From NCBI RefSeq assembly GCF_000090795.2, contig NW_003546312.1:218093-253282 (forward strand): a DNA stretch of 35,190 nucleotides, written 5' to 3'. Origin of the DNA: Amphimedon queenslandica (Eukaryota > Porifera > Demospongiae > Haplosclerida > Niphatidae). A program made the position numbers and the translations under genes. The notes beneath the pieces were generated by a model. The model was not told the DNA's origin. It searched no databases and saw nothing but the letters and a program-made list of their open reading frames with translations. Each line of letters opens with the position of its first letter. Position 1 is the first letter of the stretch. This document shows, one piece after another, positions 1 to 11,700 of this stretch.

Positions 1-39
1 CTTGGGATCAAATTCTCGAAGTCTACCATGAGTAGCCAT
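1..39 (-). CDS. Start of a Gag-like ORF of an LTR retrotransposon (cut by window edge)
   Basis: Reading the minus strand from ATG at 39-37 gives MATHGRLREFDPK and then the window ends. A start of the form MAT-x-G-x-L-x-EFDP is typical of the Gag ORF of Ty3/Gypsy-type elements often annotated as K02A2.6-like in invertebrate genomes (family knowledge, recalled, not searched). The segment 40-61 between this ATG and the LTR contains TTTGGCGACGAG on the minus strand, the kind of short sequence that serves as primer-binding site and leader in such elements. Only 13 codons are visible, so the assignment rests mainly on the combination with the LTR next to it. Whether the rest of the element is intact cannot be seen. 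Confidence 0.5.
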   Translation of the reverse strand, partial: MATHGRLREFDPK

Positions 40-61
40 GATCCCACCCTCGTCGCCAAAT

Positions 62-346
62 TGTGATATATTTAAAACTCTTTATTTGGTAAAACTCGAG
101 AAACAAGGGATAGAGAGGGAGAGAGAACAGAAAGAACAATCGAATGGAAAAAGAGAGAGTGTGTGACTGTGTGTGTGTGAGGAGCACGTGCTACAAAAAC
201 TATATAATAATAATGGTACATAAATAATAAGACATACATGTATAACCTTATTGCTATTCACAGTAACCACATAACATAAACATTAGAATAACTACAATAA
301 CTACAACAATAAGAATAATACATATATACATACATTACACTACACA
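62..346 (-). mobile_element. Probable 5' LTR of the retrotransposon
   Basis: The segment is bounded by TGTG (plus-strand 62-65) and CACA (343-346), the TG...CA inverted ends expected of an LTR, and abuts the probable primer-binding site at 40-61. On the minus strand it has a TATA-like stretch near 201-208 and an AATAAA signal (TTTATT at 81-86 on the plus strand) close to its downstream end, as expected for the U3-R-U5 order. The outer boundary is uncertain by a few bases because CACA is repeated (340-348). A second LTR would lie outside the window. Confidence 0.55.
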
Positions 347-1661
347 CATTATCTCAGGCCAAATTTTGTCAAAATTTGAAAGGAAAGAATTATTCACTTT
401 TAATTTTTTTTCTGATACATGTACATGTATATGTATATGTACTTATGTTGTGTAGAAAGTTTGAGCTGATTACTATTATGTTTGGTTTTTATGAATTTTA
501 TTTGCTCAAAAAATAATGTGTATTTACATGTACATGTACAATGATTTGGCAATGCTCGTGATTATGGTAATATTGTGATAACAATTATAAAAGTCAGTGG
601 TAATCAAGCAAATTTAAGAGACATATGGATTGATTGCATCTTGTATACATAAGCCATGAAGCTAGTTATTAAGTAAATAAGAATGACAAAAAGAAAAGTA
701 TGGTAGATTTAGTAAACTGATGATAGATGATAGACATTAGTCATAGGACTCAGGTGAATACACTTCTGTCTTCATAGCAATGGAGGAGCAGCGCCCTGGC
801 TCCTGGAAGCAAAATTTACCAAAACGGGAATTACCAAAGGGTGAGAATAGGCCTATGAAAAACTGCTTAAAAAGCCAAAACAACAACCAAAGAGCTTACA
901 GGAGAATAAAAAGAGTGTGATGAAACAAAAAGAGAGCTCAAAGTGGCTCCTAAAGTAAGGATGACTTGATAACATAAGAAAATGTTCAGCCTGCCTGTTC
1001 ACCAAAAAATCCGCCATCTTACTCCAGTTGAGAGGTGCGTGTTAATTAGAATGTTCGATGCACAAGGTCCATTAATTCGCAGTAACACGTGTGCATTGTG
1101 CACTAGCAAGATATAAGACATATTATTGCATAGTATAACTGCTGATGTGGTGTAATGATAACTGCTGGTTCAGGTTGACAAAAAACACCTCCTTTGAATT
1201 TATCAATAATTACAATTGATAATAAACTCAAAGGCAATTTTTTTCCTAAATTTGTGATTGTTGATAAATTTTAACGGTGATGTTTTTGTCAATCTGAATT
1301 CTGAAGTAAAATTTTTGCAGCCCTGCATTGGAGGCACCCACTTTTCCAACCCAATGCACAATGAAACTGTACAATAGTGTAAACAAAATTAGTAAACAAA
1401 ATTAGTAAACAAGTAAAAGTGCATTTGTAAACAAGAGTATAGTTTATGCAAGCAAGATAACAAATAATACCAAGAACAGTAAACATGTCATGAAAAGAAA
1501 TCAACAACAGTGATTTAACTTTCAAGTACAATAATATTAGTGTTTGTGACTAAACCATTAATTTTTTCCATATAAAGGAGGGCATGTGAACCTAGTTTTA
1601 TAAGCCAAGCCTGGCCTGTGAATCTGCTCTATTAGAAAGCTTCCTTTTGCAACTGATAATT
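347..1661. other. Non-coding stretch with repeats
   Basis: No convincing exon was found. Positions 358-520 are a partial copy of the dispersed repeat described at 20100-20440, including an ACATGT run. Positions 1169-1298 are an inverted-repeat element, listed separately. Positions 1380-1412 carry short tandem copies of a TTAGTAAACAAAA-like unit that recurs downstream at 3283-3319. If HYDIN's N-terminal exons lie further left, this stretch is HYDIN intron; otherwise it is intergenic. Confidence 0.5.
1169..1298. mobile_element. Small foldback (MITE-like) element
   Basis: The left arm starts TTCAGGTTGACAAAAAACACC and the right arm, read in reverse complement, starts TTCAGATTGACAAAAACATC. The arms continue to match through an ATTTATCAAYAAT block on each side, giving about 50 bp of imperfect inverted repeat around a short centre. 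No ORF is present. This is the form of a non-autonomous foldback element; its family is not known to me. Confidence 0.55.
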
Positions 1662-2929
1662 ATGGCAAAACAGTTGGAACAGCTTTATGAATACCCTGAT
1701 GCCTACACAACAGTGCAGAGAAATGAGAACGTGTATCAACTTGGAGAAATTTATAATTGAGAAGAAGCAAAAAGCCAAGAGTCTCTTCTATCTACTCCTG
1801 GACTTACTGCACCTCCTAATGTAGCAATGGAGCCTAAACAAAAGCAGTCATCTTGGAGTAAACCGCTACTGTTGATGACAGTATTACTCTGTCTCATATT
1901 GATATTATTAATAATTATACTGGGCATTGTAGTGTATGATAAGTATGCTACTGGTAATAATGTTGAGTGTACTAATACTGCAACTGGTGCTAGCAGTAGC
2001 AGTAATACAAATGAATGGGCTGATCGCACAACTCAAATATTTCTTCACAAAAGCTCATTAACATTGTCAATACTCTCTCTAATCTACAAGACACCAGTAC
2101 CTCTACTGCTGGTGTGGTTGATGATTTACTACTAATAGCACAAGAACTATTAGTACTACACAATGACTCAACTGCTTTAACTACCTCTTGTAAGCATTTA
2201 CAGGAGCAGCGACCTAACAGTTCATCAGGTTATTATATACTGGCAGGACCTACTGGAACATATTCAACTTACTGTAATATGGGAACATTGTGTGGTTCAG
2301 GAGGAGGATGGACAAGACTAGCATATCTGGATATGTCTGATGCTACTCAGAACTGTCCTTCTGGGTTTAGACTGTACCAGTCAGGAGGAGTTAGAGCTTG
2401 TGGTAAATATGGTGGTGGCTGTGAATCAGTTCAGTTCCCATCTAACAGTATCAGTTATTCTCAGATATGCGGTAGAGTAACAGGATATCAATACGGAAGA
2501 CCAGATGCACTCAACAATTATAAAAATATCAATTCTTATTACGTTGAAGGTGTTAGTATCACTCGTGGGTCTCCTCGTCAACATGTCTGGACACTAGTAG
2601 CTGGTCAAAGGGAATCAGATACTTCATCAGGTTCTTGTCCATGTAATAATGGTAGTATAGAAACAGTGCAGTCTTTTATTGGTAACAACTACTTCTGTGA
2701 ATCAGGTAGTCCTAACTACCCATCATCTACTTTGTACACATCTGATCCACTCTGGGATGGTCAAGAATGTAATGGCATCGAATCACCTTGCTGTAGTGTT
2801 CCTGGTATCCCATGGTTTCACAGAGACTATGGTAACACTACCACTACTGACTATATTGAGTTGAGGGTGTGTGCTAGTATCGGTTCTGAAGACAGTCCTG
2901 TCAGTAATGTTGATATTTATGTCAAATAA
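1662..2929 (+). pseudogene. Type II membrane protein with cysteine-rich fibrinogen-related ectodomain, disrupted
   Basis: Reading starts at ATG 1662, with 32 codons of a tyrosine-rich cytoplasmic segment (five Tyr). A TGA at 1758-1760 interrupts it, and the same frame then stays open through Met 1827 and a hydrophobic segment of about 25 residues (roughly 1860-1938), the membrane anchor. Near 2036 the coding signal moves to another frame, net minus one base, and continues to the stop at 2927-2929. The C-terminal domain (2230-2929) begins like a fibrinogen C-terminal domain (GYY...YCNM...GGGW) and then diverges. It carries 13 cysteines that align one for one with the product of 20703-21749. 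AATAAA at 3003-3008 marks a 3' end. One stop plus one frameshift suggest a pseudogene. Readthrough of the single TGA, an unrecognised intron near 2036, or assembly errors are alternatives. The true molecular role is unknown; a surface ligand-binding role is inference. Confidence 0.75.
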
Positions 2930-3571
2930 CTTGATGAACAATGGAGTATACCAGTTTTGTTAAAATGTTGTCATCTGTTTGTGTTTGTTGTGTTGTGTTT
3001 AAAATAAAATTTTACTAGAGGTTACAATCAGAATATTGTCAGTTAGATGTTTCACAAAATCAGTACTATAATCTGAGAATTATGCGTCAACATGTACATG
3101 TACATGTACTGGTATTTGCAAGGGTTTATGGGCTTTAAGCAACTCGTGGTAGTATTAATTTCAGTTTATATAGTCATCAGATTTTGCTGCCCCATCACAT
3201 GCATACTACAGTGAGTCAGTCGACTCAGTCAATGATACTAGACCTATATAGGGATATGGATAGTAAGTATATAACGGAAACAGTACAATAATGTAAACAA
3301 GTAGTAAACAAGTAAAAGTATACAGAAAACAAAAGTATACAGTTAAACAAAATAATCATACAGTAAACATCAAACATGAGTAAAGTCAACCCTGATGTTA
3401 TTTTCAATACTTTTTTACCTTTTTGCCAAAAAACATATGCTGTTATAGTTTATGGTTTTTACCAAAATACTGTCATACATGTAGTGCTTGTCAGCTCATG
3501 AAGCTCATGCTGTTTAGCTCACTTAGTGGGAAACCCTGATCTGATTGTATTACACTCTTTCTCTCCTTTAG
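2930..3571. other. 3' UTR, polyadenylation signal and non-coding DNA before the first visible HYDIN exon
   Basis: AATAAA at 3003-3008 probably ends the transcript of the gene at 1662-2929. The segment 3283-3319 repeats, in direct orientation, a motif found at 1370-1420. Positions 3470-3535 match the tail of the dispersed repeat seen at 32200-32270 (shared GTGCTTGTCAGCTCATGAAG). A polypyrimidine tract at 3551-3569 leads to the AG acceptor at 3570-3571. No exon was found. Confidence 0.55.
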
Positions 3572-5788
3572 ATAAAAGTTGCTCATTTTGAGCCGGACCT
3601 AATCACATTCACTGGTGAAGCTAGCTACCCTAGACTCTCTTTCTCCATCTCAAGGCCAATCATTGCCCCGGAGGAGTCATCATACCAACAAGCAATAGAC
3701 AGACTGAAGAAGAGACACAAACCTAAAGTCAGGGCACCTGTAAGTATATACTATAGCGTAAAAATTAATACTGTAGAGCGCCTTTTTCTGAGGGCTATAA
3801 ATTTTGTGGATTTTGAGAATTTTTATATTGAAAACACGAATATTGTGGCCTCGAATAATAAAAATTAATTGCAAGGGGGTGTTACAACATGTTTCTCGTG
3901 GGCATTTTTATAGTAAAAGATGGCCTTTTGGACTATTTTCAGCTATTTTTGGATGGTAGACTTGATGTTCTTTCACAACTTCTTTGGCTTTATCCAAACT
4001 CTACTGGTCCTTTGTCAAATCATGTACCTCAGGGAGCAATTGTGTCAGATAAAAGGAGTGTTAGTTAGGGAGTCATGATTTGTGAAATTTACTTTTGCTA
4101 AAAAGGGAACTCGAAATTTATAGCCCTTGGAAAAAGAGCACCCTATGGTAGTACTACTACTTTTATATGTAACATATACATCTTCTCATTTTTTGTCTCT
4201 CTTTGTTTCCCCAGTATACTATCACTGATGAAGACATTGAGAAAGAAGTAGAGTCATTGTACATTGAGCAGTTTGTGAAGGAGCATAACCTGGTCTGTAC
4301 CAATGGGGCTAAATCCTGCAAGATAAAACCAGTCCTTCCAGAGTACCACCTTGACTTTGGTCACATAGTCTATGGACTGGTAGCCTCACAGACTGTCTGT
4401 TTAACTAATCCAGGCCCGTTCTCTATTAGCTTCTCTCCCTCTCACTCTGCATTGAGTGGTACTGGTTTCTCTGTTGATGTTGATAAGAGGATCAAGGGCC
4501 TTCCTCCTGATGGGGCCCTTGAGTTCACTGTGACATTTGACCCAGCCTCAGTTCGCTCCTATGGTAATGTAGAGGCAAAACTACCTTTCCAGGTAACAGG
4601 GGACACAATGTACATGTACATTCCATTTCTTATACTGTACTTGTACATCTGTACATTTTACATGTACATGTACGTGTACATGTATGTCACATGTAACATT
4701 TTATTTATTGCATTTTTGGTGCCATTGTTTAATTTTTGTATTTTTCATGTTTAAATATTCCCTCTCTCTCTCTCTCTTTTTACTTCAGTTATTAGGTGGT
4801 CCAATATATCCATTGCGTCTATCAGCCCAAGTAGCATTACCAATGATGGAGATATCAGACTTTGATTTGGACTTTGGTCTTGTATTGTGTGGGCAGTGTC
4901 ACATCATCACACTCCGACTGTACAACCCACAGCAAGTCAAGTAAGCAATTGAGCATGTGTACTGATGTCCACATGTATACATGTACATGTACATGTACTT
5001 GTACATGTGTATATTCACTGTATCATGTTTTTGTGCTTTAGATGTGAATGGAATGCTATTTTGGAGAAGCCACCAAAAAAGGTAAATTAATTATTATTAT
5101 TAATTTTACATTTTTATGCTACACAAAAATGAACATGTACAATCAACTAACTACATGTACATGTATTTATTTTTATACTACATGTATCAATGAATAGATT
5201 CCTAAGCACACTCCACTTCACATTAAGAAGAAGATGAAAGAGAAACCTCCTCCTCAGTTGTTTGAGATTGAGCCCAGTGCTGGCATATTGCTCCCTGGAC
5301 AGAAGATGGACATTCAAGTTCGATTCATGCCCTGTGAAGAGGTCAGCAGCATAATTACTATATACATGTGTACATGTATACATGTATATGTACATGTACA
5401 TGTACATGTAGTACATTTACATGGATAGCCAGACTAGTACATGGACTATAGTACTTGTACACATGTACATGTATTGCTTTTTATGTACATTTAGGATGTT
5501 AATTTAAACTGATTATTAATATTTTTTATTTGTATTGTATAGCAACTCTATACTGACAAGATACCAATAAACATTCATCATAATCCAGAGGCTAATCTGG
5601 TATTGAGTATGGAGGGGCGGGGCAGTGAGCCACAGCTCGTGTTCGATAAGCACCTCATGGAGTTCTCTCCGATACTTCCCTTCACTACCTATGGGTCTGA
5701 GGTAGAGGTGACTGTGAGTAACCCAATGGAGTATCCTATTGAGTTTTACTCTGTGGAATTCGATAAACAATATCTACTGGAGGAAGAG
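3572..5788 (+). other. HYDIN: HYDIN exons 1-6 of the window: ASH-type repeats before the kinase-like insert
   Basis: Exons: 3572-3739, 4215-4592, 4789-4940, 5042-5081, 5198-5341, 5543-5788. Phases after each: 0, 0, 2, 0, 0, 0. The peptide opens IKVAHFEPDLITFTGEASYP and includes repeated ASH signatures: a DFGxV/L strand (LDFGHIVYG, LDFGLVLCG), a turn with N-P (TNPGP, YNPQQ) and a later VTFDP or VRFMP strand. The 40-nt exon 5042-5081 is among the smallest here and is supported by phase and by the KCEWNAILEKP peptide. Intron 3740-4214 contains a possible MITE, listed separately. Confidence 0.93.
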
Positions 5789-8700
5789 GTTAGAGAAGAA
5801 ATATATTTGTACATGAGAGAGAGGGAGAGAGTAGAGAAGATGAGGAAAGGAAGGAACAACAATGAGAGCTGCACATGTACATGTAATGCATGTACATGTA
5901 CACTGTACATGTATATAATGTACATGTACTTGTTGGAGTTAGTTCAGTTTTTATTCCTAGGCCTTGAGATGGGTCAAAGGTTACGATAAGAAGAATCGTC
6001 TCTTTATTCCTCCAGTTGAGCTTGGGAAGGGACTGCCTTTTGAAATAATGGAAGCATACAAGAAGGACATTTATCAGACCAAGCCACTCCTAATCACTGA
6101 CTCACCTCCTGATACATCAGGAGGGATCAACCTAGACGACAGTATCATCTCTGTAGCTGAAGCACCTCCTCAACCTTTAGGAGACTCACTCTTAAACCCG
6201 ACTAAACCTTTAGAGTTCCGCTCACCTTTACCCAGCTCCACTGCCCTCCTACCACAGGCAGTCTCCACTGCAATGCTCAGTAATGCAACTGTTGGCTCAC
6301 TCTACAGTGACCAGCAGTTAGATGGGTATGACACGTCACCAGTTGCAGCATGCATAGCTAGGTACCTCGGTATTGATATATCACCAGAGGCAGCTATTGC
6401 AGAGATGAGACGAGGCATTGCTATTGTTATATACGGCTCTCCTTACTCCGGTAAAACAACACACTCACGCAAACTAGCAGCTTTATATGATATACCAATA
6501 CTAACGATTGATGGTCTGGTTATTGATGCAGTCTCTACTGCTAGCACTTCTGCTGGTTGTAAGGCACGAGAGTCGCTAATGGAGTCTACCAAAGAAGCTA
6601 AAGAAGCCGAAGCAATTGAACAAACTGCAGCTGCATTTGCTGCAGTAGAGACCCCACTGGCCTCAAGGGCCAATATCAATCAAAGGCGAACCAGTCGTAT
6701 GGTCACCAGTGCCTATAGAGAGACTCTGGTAGCTCCACAGATACCGGAAATTAAACGAGAGAGCCCAAAAAGCTTTAAAGTTGCTCCTCTACTTGAGACT
6801 AACTATGCAGTACCAGAGGAAAATCTCTATGCCTCTCACCTCCCTGAGGAACTAGTGGCAGAGATACTATCGGACAGACTCCTTCACACTGACTGCAGGA
6901 GAGGAGTCGTGTTTGATGGACTCCAGTCTAACTTTACTGGCGACCAGTTGCTCTCTGCCGCTCTCATACTCAAGGCATTTCAAAACAGAAAGCACATATT
7001 CTTTGTTAATCTTGATCTTGACCTCGAGGGAGTGAAGATGAGGATTGAAGAAATGGAAAAGGAGAGGCAGAGAATTATTGGTAAGCAAAAGAATGAAGCC
7101 ATAACTTAATTAGTTTATATGTACATGTAACATGTCGTGTACATGTACATGCGTTATTTTGTATAATTTTATGTCTCGCAGATGAGGAGTTAAGACTAAA
7201 GAGGCTGGAGAAGGAGAGGATTGATGCTTTGTTGAATATGAGTGAAGATGAGTACGAGGCACTCCCAGCAAACAAGAGAAAAGAAATTGATGACATAAGA
7301 CACAAGAGATACATGGAAAAGAGAAGAAAGAGGTAAGGCAATCACTATTGTAGCTATACATGTAAATGTACATGTATACATGTACGTGCATGTACATGTA
7401 CATGTACATGTTCATTAATGTGCTAATTTGCTGATGTACATGTATGTACATGTACTTGTGCTGTTTTTGTTGCCTCTAGAGCTGAAGAGGAGAGGAAGGA
7501 AAGGGAAAGGATAGAGAGAGAGAGGCGAGAAGAGGCTCAGCGCTTAGAGGAAGAAAAAGCAAAGACCAAGAAAGGCAGGGGACAGCAGCAGCAGCAACAG
7601 CAGCAACAACAACACGCAGCACAGCAGAAACCTGCTCCGGCTGATATTGCCAAACCATCTCCAGCTCATGGCGGTTCATCAAGACCAGAGTCAGCCATTT
7701 CTACTCACCCAACGACCCACCCCTTGGGAACACAAGGAGCCATGGCCTCCACTGCTAGTATTGTTAGCAGTACCAATGAATCACAGCAAGGAGGGTATGC
7801 TCAGTGTACATGCACCTGTGTATTATTCACATTAATGTATTGTAATGTAGAAATTAAGAGTTTTAATTTTATTTTTATTCATAGTAAAAAGAAGAAAGGT
7901 TTTTCAAAGGATTCTAAAGATGATGACTATGACATAAAAGATGAAGATTTAAAGAAAAAGTATGAGACCCAATGAAGCCCAATACAATATCTTTTTTGAA
8001 AAAAAAGCACAGGCTATAGTACTCATTTTTTTAAATGGACATTATCTCTCCTATATTATGTAACATGTACTCCTCTCTCTCTCTCTCCCTATCATCTTTA
8101 TATTATGTACAATGTACTACTCTCTTTCTCTCTCCTCTTTCTCTCTTTCTCTCTCTCCCTCCCTCCCTCCCTTCCCCTTCTGTACACACTCTGTGTTAGG
8201 TTTTCCTTGTACGAGTCATCAAAACAAAGTATTAGGAATTTACTCGATAATTGGGACAGAGCCAAAGGAGCCGTGAGACACAAGAGAGCTCCTCCTCCTC
8301 TTAACCTCGAGCCTGAGACTGAGAAACCTAACAAAATAGCCACACCAAAGAAGAAGATAAGAAAGGTTCAGTATTTGAGCATTTGTGTAGCATATTCTTC
8401 CTTTTAATTATTTTTACAATTATACTTGTGTTGTATAGAAACTTTAAGCTGATTCCAATCAAAATTAGATTTTTTATGAATTTTTAGTTGCTTCAAAATT
8501 GAGCCAAATTCCCTGTACTATTACAGTACAGGGTCATTGGCCAAATTTCATCAAAAATGACTAGGCAAGAATTTTTTATTTTTATAGTTGTTCCTGATAC
8601 ATGTAAATATACATGTTCTTATGTTTTGTAGAAAGTTTGAACTGATTCCAATCAAATTGGATTTTTTACGAATTTTTAAAGTTGCTCCATACGCTACATG

Positions 8701-11700
8701 TACATGTATTATGCATGTACTTGTCAGCTCCATAAAGCGTGCTTTTTAGCTCACTTAGCATGCTTTGGCTGCATGTTCATATACCGTATAGCGGGTATAT
8801 TTTGTCTGGAAAAATGCTTGTTCTAAGCAGGATTAGAAATTCTTGTTCGTTTTATTTTTGTTCTGAGCAGCCATTTTGCACACGTGGCATTGAGAAAACG
8901 CCTTTTTGTTTGGAAAATGTTCATTCCACGAGGAATGAGAACGAAAAGAATGAAATTAAACTCTAAAGGAATATACCCGCTATACGCTACATTTTTGTAG
9001 TGACATGTAATTTAATGTAGTGAAGGTACATGTACATTGTAATTATTTCAAATCCCGTATTACAGAGTGGAGTTGGTACGAGACAGGAAACAGCCTCAGC
9101 CTTATCATCGCAGCCGACAGGACTGGAGTCAGTGGTACCAGTCATTGAAGATGATGATGAGAACAGAGAGGGTGTCGGTGTCCCTGTCATATACTTCCCC
9201 AGCACTAGAGGAATTGATGAGGTCTATCATTCAATAAGAGACGTCATACCAACACTCAATGAAGTGAGATTTAGCTATACATTATAATACTGTACCAGTA
9301 GTTTTATAGTTTCTTTTAGCAGTACAAAAATTTTATTGGTAGACATGTATTTTACATAAAATTAATTTTACTTACCTACCGTATAGAATGATTTATTTGC
9401 GAGGAATCGGTATTGGTGATTGGCAGTTTTATAAAGAAATTTTCAATATAAAATTTATATTTTGTTTTTTTCTGAACATGCTCAATGGCACGTACATGTA
9501 CATGCATGTAGCACAAAATCACCAATATAAAAATTCACCAATTAAGTTTCCACAGGAAATTTACCAAATATTACTCTCGCCAATAAATCATCTTGTATGG
9601 TACATACTGACATGATGTACACGTACGTGTGCATGTTCTTGTATGTTTATTGTCTTATGTTTTCATTTTTATGTTTTTGTCAGATTCTAAAAGGGCTTGG
9701 TCTTGGTCCTGATGGTAATCCAATACCTGATCCAATATCATTTCAAGTCTATCACTATCCTGTGAAGAGGAAGCCGATACAGCGAACCCTACAGGAACAC
9801 TTTCTATTCATTGAGCACCAAGACAGTGATGTGTAAGCCATTGAACGATACTCTATGCATCATGATACATGTACATGTATACATGTGCACATGTTTTATA
9901 ATTACATCATGTACATACATGTACTTGTATACATGTACCTGCACTTTCTGTTTTGTGAGAGTTGTGAGAAATATTCTATTTTTACTCTCTCTCTCTCTTT
10001 CCCTCTTTAAAAATGTCTCAATCACTCATTTTTTCTCTCTTGATATTCTTCCTCTTCTTCCCTCTCTCTCCCCTCCCAGTAATCTTATTCATGAAGAGTC
10101 CAAGCTTTCATTGGAGGATGATATGAGAGTAGAGTCTCCAGACCTCGCCTCATCAAGGAAGAGAAGTGGAGGCAAGTCAAAGGAAGACCTACAGCAGAGG
10201 AGACCCTCCGTCAAATCAAGAGCCACCAAAGCATCAACTCCATCACCACAGCTTGAAGACACACTCACAATGAGGTACAATGTACATATGTACACATATA
10301 TTGATCTACATGTACATGTACATGCATGACATGAATTTTATCAACCCCCTTATCTACTCTTGATTATTATTTATAGTGACGATGTTATGGAGCAGCAGAA
10401 GAATATAATCAGGTTACTATTATTTTTACAATTTTTATTATTTTACTGTGAATATAAATGCAGCACATAAATATACATGTACATGTACAGTACGTGTAAT
10501 ATAAATGTTGATATCTTTTTATTTTGTATTTTGCTTTAGACTAGAGAAGTATCGTTGGATTATTCCTCCTAAATCTGATCAAAAGCTAAAATTATTATTT
10601 ACATCACAAGAGGAAGGACAGTACGACCAGACACTCAAGTTTGAGATAGTCGGGACAAGACGTCAGTACCAGCTGTTCTGTAGAGGAACATGTCAACTAC
10701 CTGTCATTAGCAAGGAACCAAGGTATCCCATAAATACATGTACATGTACATCTAATGTATATACATAATAATATTACATATAAATGTATATAATGTGTAC
10801 CTTAAGCCTACTATTTTTAGCGTCTACTAAATTTAGCTATATTAGCGAGAGAGCTTTAAACCGCTAAATTAAATAGACGCCAAAATAATTATTATTTATA
10901 GTTAATTTGGTTAAAAACGCTAAAATTAGTAACACTAAACATGACTTTTGCTGATTTTGCTAAAATTAGTAGACGCAAATAATAGTAGGCTTAAGGTATA
11001 TTTTATTATTATTTTGTTGTACATCATGTAGTTAATACTATACATACATGTATACTTCTTGTGTTTTATCTGACACGTACGTATTATGCTGTGTTAGTTT
11101 GTTTAACTTATTATTCTTGCAGTGTAAAAAATACATGTACATTTATATAGCAATTAATGTACAATAGTAATAAATTATAGAATGATTTAATGTACTACAT
11201 GTAGCTGAAAATTTTACGATTGCTTCTTAAATGCACTAAGTCTTACTTTGACTGAATTTTTCCCTCTCACTCTCTCTCTCCTTTTGTTTCTCTTTATGGT
11301 TTAAATTCATCATGCTCTTTCCTCAAGGATTGTGTTCCCTCATCGGAAGAGAACAATAAAGAAAGGAGAGATAGTCTCTAAGAAGTTCATCCTTGACAAA
11401 GACGAGTTCTACTTTGGTCCACTCCACTGTGGCAAGCCAAGGGAGAGGTATAGAGAAGGGAGATATCCTGAGAACATGGAGACTATCAATATTAGCAATA
11501 TCTGTGGGATGGACGTACAGGTTGCATTCAGTTTTAAGAATGATGTTAATGCAGCCACTTTCCTATTGGAGCCTCCTAAAATGACACTCCAGCCAAAAGA
11601 GAGCAAGGTATGTACAAATGGCAATAGCTATAGTAATACAGGTCATTTGAAAGACTTGTTATCCTAAGAAAATTGCCAAACTGTATTTAATGGTTACTGT

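Noticed and set aside
2114-2116. GTG at 2114 as the start of a separate gene
   Set aside because: The frame is open further upstream and the peptide continues the disrupted protein from 1662; GTG is not a credible start here.
3212-3229. AP-1-like TGAGTCA pair near 3212-3226
   Set aside because: Short motifs expected by chance in this length of non-coding DNA; no supporting context.
4593-4754. Open frame continuing from HYDIN exon 2 through the hexamer repeat
   Set aside because: It is translated ACATGT repeat (Met-Tyr-Val runs) after a clear GT donor at 4593, and the phase-0 exon at 4789 continues the HYDIN sequence.
5361-5474. CRISPR-like array of regularly repeated units
   Set aside because: This is a hexamer microsatellite in a eukaryotic intron, with no unique spacers.
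7110-7451. Minus-strand ORFs opposite HYDIN exon 8
   Set aside because: Low-complexity translations of the hexamer repeat and the antisense of a Glu/Lys-rich exon.
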